Positions 40,057 to 51,100 of a DNA stretch of 64,000 nt are shown one piece after another (the first letter of the stretch is position 1; every line of letters starts with the position of its first letter). The DNA is from Hydractinia symbiolongicarpus (lineage: Eukaryota; Cnidaria; Hydrozoa; Anthoathecata; Hydractiniidae), in NCBI RefSeq assembly GCF_029227915.1, contig NC_079886.1, positions 26,266,501 through 26,330,500 of the forward strand, given 5' to 3'. Both the position numbers and the translations under genes were made by a program. The notes below the pieces were generated by a model. The model did no database searches, was not told the origin of the DNA, and was given only the letters and a program-made list of their open reading frames with translations.

Positions 40057-40336
40057 AGTTGATACATACACTCTTTATACAAAAATTTTTTCGAAAGTTA
40101 TTTAAATATTTCCCAAAAGTACAATTTATATGAATTATACACAAGCTAATCCATGTTGGCAAAATAATATTAGATAAACTAACAAAAGTTAGTTAAATAA
40201 AATTTATATACACAATTTGTTTAAGACAATTAAATATTTCCCAAAAGTACAATTTTTTAATTTATTAAATGAATTTAAAATGCTAAATCAATATCTAAGT
40301 AACAAAAACGATATTGAACAAGCGGCTAATATAAAA

Positions 40337-41202
40337 TTAAACGGATAAATTGATGATGCAATGCTTAACTTGTTTATTGAGGTCTGGTTTCAACCAAGAA
40401 ATATGCATACCCTCTTTGAGTTTCCTCTGCCAATCAGTGTCTGCATGATCCAAAACAGAAAAACAATTTTCGTTACATAGTAATTTGCAGTTAAGATTTG
40501 ACTGCATATGCTTAAATATTTGTGAGTTTTTATCAGTTTTCAAATGTTCTTTAACTCTACTAGAAATGTGCCTGGTGGTTTCACCCACATAGCTAGCATT
40601 ACAACTAGCACAAACAAATTTATACACAAGTCCAGATTTAAAAGATTCAGGAACTCGGTCCTTGCAAGAAAAATAATCTTTAATTTTACACGACTTAAAA
40701 ACGAGGCACACATTGATTTCTTTACACATCTTATTGACAAGTTGATTGACTTTTTCTTTGGCAGTAATAGAGTACTTGCCAATAAAAGGCAATTTAAAAT
40801 ACCTCTTTTCTAATACATTAGTTGTCTCTGTACTGACAGCTGTAGAAAAATTCTTATCTAGGTAATTTGAAATATGGCGGTTTACCAGTTTTGTAGGAAA
40901 AAAGTTTTTCTCAAAATTTCAGTCAGAGCCTTAATATTAATGTCAAAGTGTTTCCAACTGTTGTTAATTTTGAAAGTTCTGTCAATTAGTGTTTTAATGA
41001 GACCTATTTTATATATTTTGGGAGTGAAACTAAAATAATTAGTTAAAAGGCCAGTATAGGTTGACTTATGGAACACAGAAGTATAAAATTTGTCACTGGT
41101 GTTCTCAATTAAAATGTCAAGAAAAGGAAGTTTACCATCAACTTGTTTTTCTAAGGTAAATTTTATATTAGGGTGTCTCTGATATACTTGAATCAGAGAC
41201 AC
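40337..41202 (-). pseudogene. PLE RT C-terminus plus GIY-YIG endonuclease, left arm
   Basis: Read on the minus strand, 41202-40882 encodes the RT segment after the active site (RHPNIKFTLE, then KLPFLDILIE, FHKSTYTG). 40792-40337 encodes the GIY-YIG nuclease: LVYKF for the GIY part, a C-x2-C pair (CASC), YVGETTR, a further arginine, EH, and a C-terminal KLKEG...PDLN. The two parts would be one frame, but a 1-base loss in the A/T run at 40898-40909 shifts it, ending the RT part at LQNW. Downstream of the shift the nuclease frame is open and longer than the initiator-like start suggests: its upstream codons NRHISNYLDK continue in frame. PLE nucleases make the nick that primes reverse transcription. 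The copy is inactive: 5'-truncated and frameshifted. Confidence 0.88.
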
Positions 41203-42040
41203 CCTAATATAAAATTTACCTTAGAAAAACAAGTTGATGGTAAACTTCCTTTTCTTGACATTTTAATTGAGAACACCAGTGACAAATTTTATACTTCTGT
41301 GTTCCATAAGTCAACCTATACTGGCCTTTTAACTAATTATTTTAGTTTCACTCCCAAAATATATAAAATAGGTCTCATTAAAACACTAATTGACAGGACT
41401 TTCAAAATTAACAACAGTTGGAAACACTTTGACATTAATATTAAGGCTCTGACTGAAATTTTGAGAAAAAACCCTTTTTCCTACAAAACTGGTAAACCGC
41501 CATATTTCAAATTACCTAGATAAGAATTTTTCTACAGCTGTCAGTACAGAGACAACTAATGTATTAGAATAGAAGTATTTTAAATTGCCTTTTATTGGCA
41601 AGTACTCTATTACTGCCAACGAAAAAGTCAATCAACTTGTCAATAAGATGTGTAAAGAAATCAATGTGTGCCTCGTTTTTAAGTCGTGTAAAATTAAAGA
41701 TTATTTTTCTTGCAAGGACCGAGTTCCTGAATCTTTTAAATCTGGACTTGTGTATAAATTTGTTTGTGCTAGTTGTAATGCTAGCTATGTGGGTGAAACC
41801 ACCAGGCACATTTCTAGTAGAGTTAAAGAACATTTGAAAACTGATAAAAACTCACAAATATTTAAGCATATGCAGTCAAATCTTAACTGCAAATTACTAT
41901 GTAACGAAAATTGTTTTTCTGTTTTGGATCATGCAGACACTGATTGGCAGAGGAAACTCAAAGAGGGTATGCATATTTCTTGGTTGAAACCAGACCTCAA
42001 TAAACAAGTTAAGCATTGCATCATCAATTTATCCGTTTAA
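41192..42040 (+). pseudogene. PLE RT C-terminus plus GIY-YIG endonuclease, right arm
   Basis: Mirror copy of the left arm. The RT part (LNQRHPNIKFTLE, LPFLDILIE, SFTPKIYK) runs to a stop after KLPR at 41521-41523. The nuclease part is at 41585-42040: residues 55-59 LVYKF, 61-64 CASC, 68-70 YVG, 73-74 TR, R79, 82-83 EH, E127 and 136-139 PDLN, so the expected GIY-YIG catalytic positions are all present. The RT and nuclease frames are separated by an independent frameshift: a net gain in the run at 41466-41479 (six A, three C, five T). An in-frame TAG also lies at 41570-41572, where the left arm has AAG. This copy is therefore doubly broken. Confidence 0.88.
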
Positions 42041-42121
42041 TTTTATATTAGCCGCTTGTTCAATATCGTTTTTGTTACTTAGATATTGATTTAGCATTTT
42101 AAATTCATTTAATAAATTAAA

Positions 42122-42275
42122 AAATTGTACTTTTGGGAAATATTTAATTGTCTTAAACAAATTGTGTATATAAATTTTATTTAACTAACTTTTGTTAGTT
42201 TATCTAATATTATTTTGCCAACATGGATTAGCTTGTGTATAATTCATATAAATTGTACTTTTGGGAAATATTTAA
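42122..42275 (+). repeat. PLE 3'-UTR direct repeats and hairpin
   Basis: attgtacttttgggaaat followed by attta occurs at 42124 and 42252, 128 bp apart, in the noncoding tail of the right arm; the left arm has the mirror pair. Between them aactaac and gttagtt (about 42184-42200) form a 7-bp stem with a TTTT loop. The repeat may be a remnant of an internal duplication; its function is unknown. Confidence 0.65.
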
Positions 42276-42320
42276 ATAACTTTCGAAAAAATTTTTGTAT
42301 AAAGAGTGTATGTATCAACT

Positions 42321-42387
42321 TTTGTATAATATTCTGAAGATGACTTTGGTAAAGTCGAAACATGTCAAAAATAAAACGTGTCGTAAT
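42321..42387 (+). ncRNA. Hammerhead-ribozyme-like motif, right PLE arm
   Basis: CTGAAGA at 42334-42340 fits the hammerhead core CUGANGA. It is followed by a 6-bp hairpin (gacttt / aaagtc with loop GGT, 42342-42356), then GAA (42357-42359), the self-complementary acatgt (42360-42365) and C42366, the expected cleavage position. PLEs are known to carry hammerheads with a minimal stem III that act best as dimers, and the acatgt would form stem III between two RNAs. Weak points: one extra U between the core and stem II, and stem I pairs only partly (aatatt with aaaaat). Confidence 0.45.
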
Positions 42388-42402
42388 TTTTATGAAAATA
42401 GG

Positions 42403-42411
42403 GTGATATCT
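42403..42411 (+). repeat. Target-site duplication of the PLE insertion, right copy
   Basis: gtgatatct, identical to 39934-39942. Two bases (gg, 42401-42402) lie between it and the right PLE arm. Confidence 0.9.
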
Positions 42412-43259
42412 GCAACTTTGCCGACGACAACACCATTTTTAGTTGTAAGAGTAGCATTACTGCTGTTCTAGAAAGTTTGCACTCTGACATAGTCAAAGTG
42501 GTAAACTGTTTTAACTCAAATGGTATGGTTGCAAATCCAAGCAAGTTTCAGATGATAATTCTGGGAGCTGATGTTGGCAATATCAGCATTCAGATTGGCT
42601 CATCTTCTATTGCTCCATCAAAACAAGTTAAGTTACTAGGTATTACTCTGGATGAAAAACTTTCATTTTACCCTCACGTAAAAGGGATGTGCAAAAGTGC
42701 TTCCTCAAAGACAAAAGCACTCCTGAGGATACGAAATGTTCTCAAACAGGATCAGATTGATTTTCTATTTAACTCATTTATTTTACCTTGTTTCAATTAT
42801 TGCCCCCTTGTATGGATGTTCTGCAGCAAACAGGCACACAATCTCATTTCGGCAGCCCATAAAAGAGCGTTGTGTGCAAAAACTGGTCTGGTGCAGAAAA
42901 CCTATACAGAAATACTGGAAATATCTAATGTGATGCCTATCCATGATAGAAATCTGAAAAGCCTTGTAACTGAAGTTTATAAGTGTCTTCATGGATTGAA
43001 CCCTGAACTAATGTGGGATATTTTTCGAAAGAAGGAGACTAAATACTGTCTTAGGCGTGGTACTGTACTGGTCATTCCACCTTATAAAAGCAGTATCGAG
43101 CAGAATTCTTTTTGATTTCGCGCTAGCCTAGCCTGGAATTACCTACCTGCGTGTGTCAAAAATGTGACAGATCTAAAAGAATTCAAATCTGTTATCAGGC
43201 ACGTTGAAATATACTGCCAATGTAAACTCTGTGCTGCTCATTCGGGGATCAATCGATGA
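42405..43259 (+). pseudogene. LINE reverse transcriptase, downstream fragment with FADD box
   Basis: Continues the frame broken at 39942. It opens DICNFADDNT, where FADD is the catalytic aspartate box of the polymerase. Then come the standard downstream blocks: MVANPSKFQ, KLLGITLDEKLSF, a thumb region with PCFNYCPLVW, and a C-terminal domain ending SLAWNYLP, then a cysteine cluster YCQCKLC, as in CR1/Jockey-superfamily elements. A TGA at 43113-43115 interrupts the frame between NSF and FRASLAWNYLP; translation then stays open in the same frame to TGA at 43257-43259, so this is a single nonsense change in an otherwise preserved frame. The GTG/TTG-type start suggested at 42477 is not real; the coding frame extends upstream of it. 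Confidence 0.9.
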
Positions 43260-43387
43260 TTTATTTTAGTATTTTATTTGTATTTTTATCACTTAGTATT
43301 TACATGTTTTAATTTGATAGTTGGTATAAATTAGTACTTTGTAACTATACTGGATCCAACTTTAAATAAAGAAATAAATAAATAAAT
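43260..43387 (+). other. LINE 3' UTR and AAAT-rich tail
   Basis: A short AT-rich noncoding stretch follows the final TGA and ends ttaaataaagaaataaat with further AAAT units. AATAAA-like signals lie inside the tail. Short-tandem tails rather than long poly(A) are common in CR1/Jockey-related LINEs. The last AAAT overlaps the satellite where it resumes. Confidence 0.8.
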
Positions 43388-45124
43388 GAGTTTACTCACT
43401 GGGTACTTTCTTTGTATACATTCGACTATACGGGCCAAGCCCGGGATTTACGGGAAATCGCGGGTTTTCGTTTGCCGGCGATTAAACTTCTTTTATTCAG
43501 CGTCTCATCAAAAATGAAATCATTTTTGAAAAGTACAAGTCTCATGCGTTTTAGTGGTGAAAATATAATTTAAAGAATCGTTCGAGAAATGAGTTTACTC
43601 CCTGCGTACTTTCTTTGTATACTTTTGACTATACGGGGCGATTCCGGGATGTACGGGAAATCGCGGGTTTTCGTTTGCCGGAGATTAAACTCCTTTTATT
43701 CAGCGTCTCATCAACTATGAAATCATTTTTGAAAACTACAAGTCTCATGCGTTTTAGTGGTGAAAAAATAATTTAAAGAATCGTTCGGGAAATGAGTTTA
43801 CTCCCTGGGTACTTTCTTTCTTTACATTCGACTATACGGGTCAAGCCCGGGATTTAGGGCAAATCGCGGGTTTTCGTTTGCCGGCGATTAAACTCCTTTT
43901 ATTCAGCGTCTCATCAAAAATGAAATCATTTTTGAAAACTACAAGTCTCATGCGTTTTAGTGGTGAAAAAATAATTTAAAGAATCGTTCGGGAAATGAGT
44001 TTACTCCCTATGTACTTTCTTTCTTTACTTTCGACTATACGGGTCAAGCCCGGGATTTAGGGCAAATCGCGGTTTTTCGTTTGCCGGCGATTAAACTCCT
44101 TTTATTCAGCGTCTCATCAAAAATGAAATCATTTTTGAAAACTACAAGTCTTATGCGTTTTAGTGGTGAAAAAATAATTTAAAGAATCGTTCGGGAAATG
44201 AGTCTACTCCCTGGGTACTTTCTTTGTATACTTTTCACTGTACGGGCCGAGTCCGTGATATACGGAAAATCGCGGGTGTTCGTTTGCCGGAGATTAAACT
44301 CCTTTTATTCAGCGTCTCATCAAGAATGAAATCGTTTTTGAAAACTACAAGTCTTATGCGTTTTAGTGTTAAAAAATTAATTTAAAAAATCATTCGGGAA
44401 ATGAGTTTACTCCCAGTTTACTTTCTTTGTATACATTCGACTATACGGGGCGATTCCGGGATATATGGGAAATCGCGGGTTTTTTTGTTTGCCGGCGATT
44501 AAACTCCTTTTATTCAGCGTCTCATCAAAAATGAAATCATTTTTGAAAACTACAAGTCTCATGCGTTTTAGTGGTAAAAAAATAATTTAAAGAATCGTTC
44601 GGGAAATGAGTCCACTCCCTGGGTATTTTCTTTGTATACTTTTCACTGTACGGGCCGAGTCCGTGATATACGGAAATTCGCGGGTTTTCGTTTGCCGGAG
44701 ATTAAACTCCTTTTATTCAGCGTCTCATCAAGAATGAAATCGTTTTTGAAAACTACAAGTCTTATGCGTTTTAGTGTTAAAAAATTAATTTAAAAAATCA
44801 TTCGGGAAATGAGTTTACTCCCAGTTTACTTTCTTTGTATACATTCGACTATACGGGTCAAGCCCGGGATTTAGGGCAAGTCGCGAATTTTCGTTTGCCG
44901 GCCATTAAACTCCTTTTATTCAGTGTCTCATCAAGAATGAAATCGTTTTTGAAAACTACAAGTCTTATGCGTTTTAGTGGTAAAAAATTAATTTAAAAAA
45001 TCATTCGGGAATTGAGTTTACTCCCAGTTTACTTTCTTTGTATACATTCGACTATACGGGGCGATTCCGGGATTTACGGGAAATCGCGGGTTTTCGTTTG
45101 CCGGCGATTAAACTCCTTTTATTC

Positions 45125-48100
45125 AGGGTCTCATCAAAAATGAAATCGTTTTTGAAAACTACAAGTCGTATGCGTTTTAGTGGTGAAAAAATAATTTAAA
45201 GAATCGTTCGGGAAATGAGTCTACTCCCTGGGTACTTTCTTTGTATACTTTTCACTGTACGGGCCGAGTCCGTGATATACGGAAATTCGCGGGTTTTCGT
45301 TTGCCGTAGATTAAACTCCTTTTATTCAGCGTCTCATCAAGAATGCAATCGTTTTTGAAAACTACAAGTCTTATGCGTTTTAGTGTTAAAAAATTAATTT
45401 AAAACATCATTCCGGAAATGAGTTTACTCCCAGTTTACTTTCTTTGTATACATTCGACTATACGGGACGATTCCGGGATATACGGGAAATCGCGGTTTTT
45501 CGTTTGCCGGCGATTAAACTTCTTTTATTCAGCGTCTCATCAAAAATGAAATCATTTTTGAAAAGTACAAGTCTCATGCGTTTTAGTGGTGAAAATATAA
45601 TTTAAAGAATCGTTCGAGAAATGAGTTTACTCCCTGCGTACTTTCTTTGTATACTTTTGACTATACGGGGCGATTCCGGGATATACGGGAAATCGCGGGT
45701 TTTCGTTTGCCGGAGATTAAACTCCTTTTATTCAGCGTCTCATCAAATATGAAATCATTTTTGAAAACTACAAGTCTCATGCGTTTTAGGGGTGAAAAAA
45801 TAATTTAAAGAATCGTTCGGGAAATGAGTTTACTCCCTGGGTACTTTCTTTCTTTACATTCGACTATACGGGTCAAGCCCGGGATTTAGGGCAAATCGCG
45901 GGTTTTCGTTTGCCGGCGATGAAACTCCTTTTATTCAGCGTCTCATCAAAAATGAAATCGTTTTTAAAAACTACAAGTCTTATGCATTTTAGTGGTGAAA
46001 ATATAATTTAAAGAATCGTTCGAGAAATGAGTTTACTCCCTGCGTACTTTCTTTGTATACTTTTGACTATACGGGACGATTCCGGGATATACGGGAAATC
46101 GCGGGTTTTCGTTTGCCGGAGATTAAACTCCTTTTATTCAGCGTCTCATCAAATATGAAATCATTTTTGAAAACTACAAGTCTCATGCGTTTTAGTGGTG
46201 AAAAAATAATTTAAAGAATCGTTCGGGAAATGAGTTTACTCCCTGGGTACTTTCTTTCTTTACATTCGACTATACGGGTCAAGCCCGGGATTTGGGGCAA
46301 ATCGCGGGTTTTCGTTTGCCGGCGATGAAACTCCTTTTATTCAGCGTCTCATCAAAAATGAAATCGTTTTTGAAAACTACAAGTCTTATGCATTTTAGTG
46401 GTAAAAAATTAATTTAAAAAATCGTTCGGGATGTGAGTTTACTCCCAGTTTACTTTCTTTGTATACATTCGACTATACGGGTTAAGCCCGGGATTTAGGG
46501 CAAATCGCGAATTTTCGTTTGCCGGCGATTAAACTCCTTTTATTCAGCGTCTCATCAAAAATGAAATCATTTTTGAAAACTACAAGTCTCATGCGTTTTA
46601 GTGGTGAAAAAATAATTTAAAGAATCGTTCGGGAAATGAGTTTACTCCCTATGTACTTTCTTTCTTTACATTCGACTATACGGGTCAAGCCCGGGATTTA
46701 GGGCAAATCGCGGTTTTTCGTTTGCCGGCGATTAAACTCCTTTTATTCAGCGTCTCATCAAAAATGAAATCATTTTTGAAAACTACAAGTCTCATGCGTT
46801 TTAGTGGTGAAAAAATAATTTAAAGAATCGTTCGGGAAATGACTCTACTCCCTGGGTACTTTCTTTGTATAATTTTCACTGTACGGGCCGAGTCCGTGAT
46901 ATACGGAAAATCGCGGGTTTTCGTTTGCCGGAGATTAAACTCCTTTTATTCAGCGTCTCATCAAGAATGAAATCGTTTTTGAAAACTACAAGTCTTATGC
47001 GTTTTAGTGTTAAAAAATTAATTTAAAAAATCATTCGGGAAATGAGTTTACTCCCAGTTTACTTTCTTTGTATACATTCGACTATACGGGGCGATTCCGG
47101 GATATATGGGAAATCGCGGGTTTTCGTTTGCCGGCGATTAAACTCCTTTTATTCAGCGTCTCATCAAAAATGAAATCATTTTTAAAAACTACAAGTCTCA
47201 TGCGTTTTAGTGGTAAAAAAATAATTTAAAGAATCGTTCGGGAAATGAGTCTACTCCCTGAGTATTTTCTTTGTATACTTTTCACTGTACGGGCCGAGTC
47301 CGTGATATACGGAAATTCGCGGGTTTTCGTTTGCCGGAGATTAAACACCTTTTATTCAGCGTCTCATCAAGAATGAAATCGTTTTTGAAAACTACAAGTC
47401 TTATGCGTTTTAGTGTTAAAAAATTAATTTAAAAAATCATTCGGGAAATGAGTTTACTCCCAGTTTACTTTCTTTGTATACATTCGACTATACGGGTCAA
47501 GCCCGGGATTTAGGGCAAGTCGCGAATTTTCGTTTGCCGGCGATTAAACTCCTTTTATTCAGTGTCTCATCAAGAATGAAATCGTTTTTGAAAACTACAA
47601 GTCTTATGCGTTTTAGTGGTAAAAAATTAATTTAAAAAATCATTCGGGAATTGAGTTTACTCCCAGTTTACTTTCTTTCTTTACATTCGACTATACGGGT
47701 CAAGCCCGGGATTTAGCGCAAATCGCGGGTTTTCGTTTGCCGGCGATGAAACTCCTTTTATTCAGCGTCTCATCAAAAATGAAATCGTTTTTGAAAACTA
47801 CAAGTCTTATGCATTTTAGTGGTAAAAAATTAGTTTAAAAAATCGTTCGGGAAATGAGTTTACTCCCAGTTTACTTTCTTTGTATACATTCGACTATACG
47901 GGTCAAGCCCGGGATTTAGGGCAAATCGCGAATTTTCGTTTGCCGGCGATTAAACTCCTTTTATTCAGCGTCTCATCAAAAATGAAATCATTTTTGAAAA
48001 CTACAAGTCTTATGCGTTTTAGTGTTAAAAAATTAATTTCAAAAATCATTCGGGAAATGAGTTTACTCCCAGTTTACTTTCTTTGTATACATTCGACTAT

Positions 48101-51100
48101 ACGGGGCGATTCCGGGATATATGGGAAATCGCGGGTTTTTTTGTTTGCCGGCGATTAAACTCCTTTTATTCAGCGTCTCATCAAAAATGAAATCGTTTTT
48201 GAAAACTACAAGTCTCATGCGTTTTAGTGGTAAAAAAATAATTTAAAGAATCGTTCGGGAAATGAGTCTACTCCCTGGGTAATTTCTTTGTATACTTTTC
48301 ACTGTACGGGCCGAGTCCGTGATATACGGAAATTCGCGGGTTTTCGTTTGCCGGAGATTAAACTCCTTTTATTCAGCGTCTCATCAAGAATGAAATCGTT
48401 TTTGAAAACTACAAGTCTTATGCGTTTTAGTGTTAAAAAATTAATTTAAAAAATCATTCGGGAAATGAGTTTACTCCCAGTTTACTTTCTTTGTATACAT
48501 TCGACTATACGGGTCAAGCCCGGGATTTAGGGCAAGTCGCGAATTTTCGTTTGCCGGCCATTAAACTCCTTTTATTCAGTGTCTCATCAAGAATGAAATC
48601 GTTTTTGAAAACTACAAGTCTTATGCGTTTTAGTGGTAAAAAATTAATTTAAAAAATCATTCGGGAATTGAGTTTACTCCCAGTTTACTTTCTTTGTATA
48701 CATTCGACTATACGGGGCGATTCCGGGATATACGGGAAATCGCGGGTTTTCGTTTGCCGGCGATTAAACTCCTTTTATTCAGGGTCTCATCAAAAATGAA
48801 ATCGTTTTTGAAAACTACAAGTCGTATGCGTTTTAGTGGTGAAAATATAATTTAAAGAATCGTTCGAGAAATGAGTTTACTCCCTGCGTACTTTCTTTGT
48901 ATACTTTTGACTATACGGGACGATTCCGGGATATACGGGAAATCGCGGGTTTTCGTTTGCCGGAGATTAAACTCCTTTTATTCAGCGTCTCATCAAATAT
49001 GAAATCATTTTTGAAAACTACAAGTCTCATGCGTTTTAGTGGTGAAAAAATAATTTAAAGAATCGTTCGGGAAATGAGTTTACTCCCTGGGTACTTTCTT
49101 TCTTTACATTCGACTATACGGGTCAAGCCCGGGATTTAGGGCAAATCGCGGGTTTTCGTTTGCCGGCGATGAAACTCCTTTTATTCAGCGTCTCATCGAA
49201 AATGAAATCGTTTTTGAAAACTACAAGTCTTATGCATTTTAGTGGTAAAAAATTAATTTAAAAAATCGTTCGGGATGTGAGTTTACTCCCAGTTTACTTT
49301 CTTTGTATACATTCGACTATACGGGTTAAGCCCGGGATTTAGGGCAAATCGCGAATTTTCGTTTGCCGGCGATTAAACTCCTTTTATTCAGCGTCTCATC
49401 AAAAATGAAATCATTTTTGAAAACTACAAGTCTCATGCGTTTTAGTGGTGAAAAAATAATTTAAAGAATCGTTCGGGAAATGAGTTTACTCCCTATGTAC
49501 TTTCTTTCTTTACATTCGACTATACGGGTCAAGCCCGGGATTTAGGGCAAATCGCGGTTTTTCGTTTGCCGGCGATTAAACTCCTTTTATTCAGCGTCTC
49601 ATCAAAAATGAAATCATTTTTGAAAACTACAAGTCTCATGCGTTTTAGTGGTGAAAAAATAATTTAAAGAATCGTTCGGGAAATGAGTCTACTCCCTGGG
49701 TACTTTCTTTGTATAATTTTCACTGTACGGGCCGAGTCCGTGATATACGGAAAATCGCGGGTTTTCGTTTGCCGGAGATTAAACTCCTTTTATTCAGCGT
49801 CTCATCAAGAATGAAATCGTTTTTGAAAACTACAAGTCTTATGCGTTTTAGTGTTAAAAAATTAATTTAAAAAATCATTCGGGAAATGAGTTTACTCCCA
49901 GTTTACTTTCTTTGTATACATTCGACTATACGGGGCGATTCCGGGATATATGGGAAATCGCGGGTTTTCGTTTGCCGGCGATTAAACTCCTTTTATTCAG
50001 CGTCTCATCAAAAATGAAATCATTTTTAAAAACTACAAGTCTCATGCGTTTTAGTGGTAAAAAAATAATTTAAAGAATCGTTCGGGAAATGAGTCTACTC
50101 CCTGAGTATTTTCTTTGTATACTTTTCACTGTACGGGCCGAGTCCGTGATATACGGAAATTCGCGGGTTTTCGTTTGCCGGAGATTAAACACCTTTTATT
50201 CAGCGTCTCATCAAGAATGAAATCGTTTTTGAAAACTACAAGTCTTATGCGTTTTAGTGTTAAAAAATTAATTTAAAAAATCATTCGGGAAATGAGTTTA
50301 CTCCCAGTTTACTTTCTTTGTATACATTCGACTATACGGGTCAAGCCCGGGATTTAGGGCAAGTCGCGAATTTTCGTTTGCCGGCGATTAAACTCCTTTT
50401 ATTCAGTGTCTCATCAAGAATGAAATCGTTTTTGAAAACTACAAGTCTTATGCGTTTTAGTGGTAAAAAATTAATTTAAAAAATCATTCGGGAATTGAGT
50501 TTACTCCCAGTTTACTTTCTTTCTTTACATTCGACTATACGGGTCAAGCCCGGGATTTATCGCAAATCGCGGGTTTTCGTTTGCCGGCGATGAAACTCCT
50601 TTTATTCAGCGTCTCATCAAAAATGAAATCGTTTTTGAAAACTACAAGTCTTATGCATTTTAGTGGTAAAAAATTAGTTTAAAAAATCGTTCGGGAAATG
50701 AGTTTACTCCCAGTTTACTTTCTTTGTATACATTCGACTATACGGGTCAAGCCCGGGATTTAGGGCAAATCGCGAATTTTCGTTTGCCGGCGATTAAACT
50801 CCTTTTATTCAGCGTCTCATCAAAAATGAAATCATTTTTGAAAACTACAAGTCTTATGCGTTTTAGTGTTAAAAAATTAATTTCAAAAATCATTCGGGAA
50901 ATGAGTTTACTCCCAGTTTACTTTCTTTGTATACATTCGACTATACGGGGCGATTCCGGGATATATGGGAAATCGCGGGTTTTTTTGTTTGCCGGCGATT
51001 AAACTCCTTTTATTCAGCGTCTCATCAAAAATGAAATCGTTTTTGAAAACTACAAGTCTCATGCGTTTTAGTGGTAAAAAAATAATTTAAAGAATCGTTC

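Larger units (their letters stand above)
39943..42402. mobile_element. Penelope-like element, inverted head-to-head dimer (2460 bp)
   Basis: Two 5'-truncated PLE copies face away from a central axis near 41188. The left arm (39977-41183) is the reverse complement of the right arm (41192-42400), differing by only a handful of changes over about 1.2 kb. An 8-nt spacer lies at 41184-41191 and an unpaired 34 bp at 39943-39976. Each arm encodes the end of a PLE reverse transcriptase, a GIY-YIG endonuclease, and a 3' UTR with a hammerhead-like motif. The RT active-site portion is missing from both arms, cut at nearly the same point. A 9-bp target-site duplication shows that the dimer entered the LINE as one unit. 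Tail-outward inverted arrangement suggests template switching or snap-back copying during integration. Confidence 0.9.
39847..43387 (+). mobile_element. 5'-truncated CR1/Jockey-type LINE, split by a PLE insertion
   Basis: Non-satellite DNA with a non-LTR retrotransposon reverse transcriptase in two pieces (39849-39942 and 42405-43259), then a 3' UTR and an AAAT-type tail (43364-43387). The 5' end is lost inside the RT domain, as usual for LINEs that stop reverse transcription early. The satellite on the left ends at gggaaatc and resumes on the right at aaatgagtttactc. These points are not adjacent in the monomer, so about 130 bp of satellite were lost (or about 73 bp duplicated) on insertion. 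The AAAT of the tail matches the resuming satellite. The insertion is dead: truncated, interrupted, and carrying a stop codon. Confidence 0.9.

Noticed and set aside
39849-40133. A 94-codon frame starting GVPQGSVLGP as a complete small protein
   Set aside because: Only the first ~31 codons are LINE RT; the rest is a chance read-through into the inverted PLE tail beyond the insertion point at 39942.
40540-40813. 80-89-codon frames overlapping the PLE nuclease on both strands (also 41564-41837)
   Set aside because: Shadow frames of the GIY-YIG coding region; the nuclease frame carries the recognisable motifs.
41171-41204. Rho-independent terminator-like hairpin
   Set aside because: The stem is the centre of the 2.4-kb PLE palindrome in eukaryotic DNA, not a bacterial terminator.
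42736-42992. 65- and 69-codon frames inside the LINE RT
   Set aside because: They overlap the clear RT frame and show no family motif of their own.
43260-43387. Microsatellite (AAAT)n as an independent repeat
   Set aside because: It sits exactly at the 3' end of the LINE and is best read as the element's tail.
35305-51002. Forward reading frames in array B (EFTPWVLSLYTFDYTGR-type peptides)
   Set aside because: Mirror of the same satellite read from the other strand; not genes.
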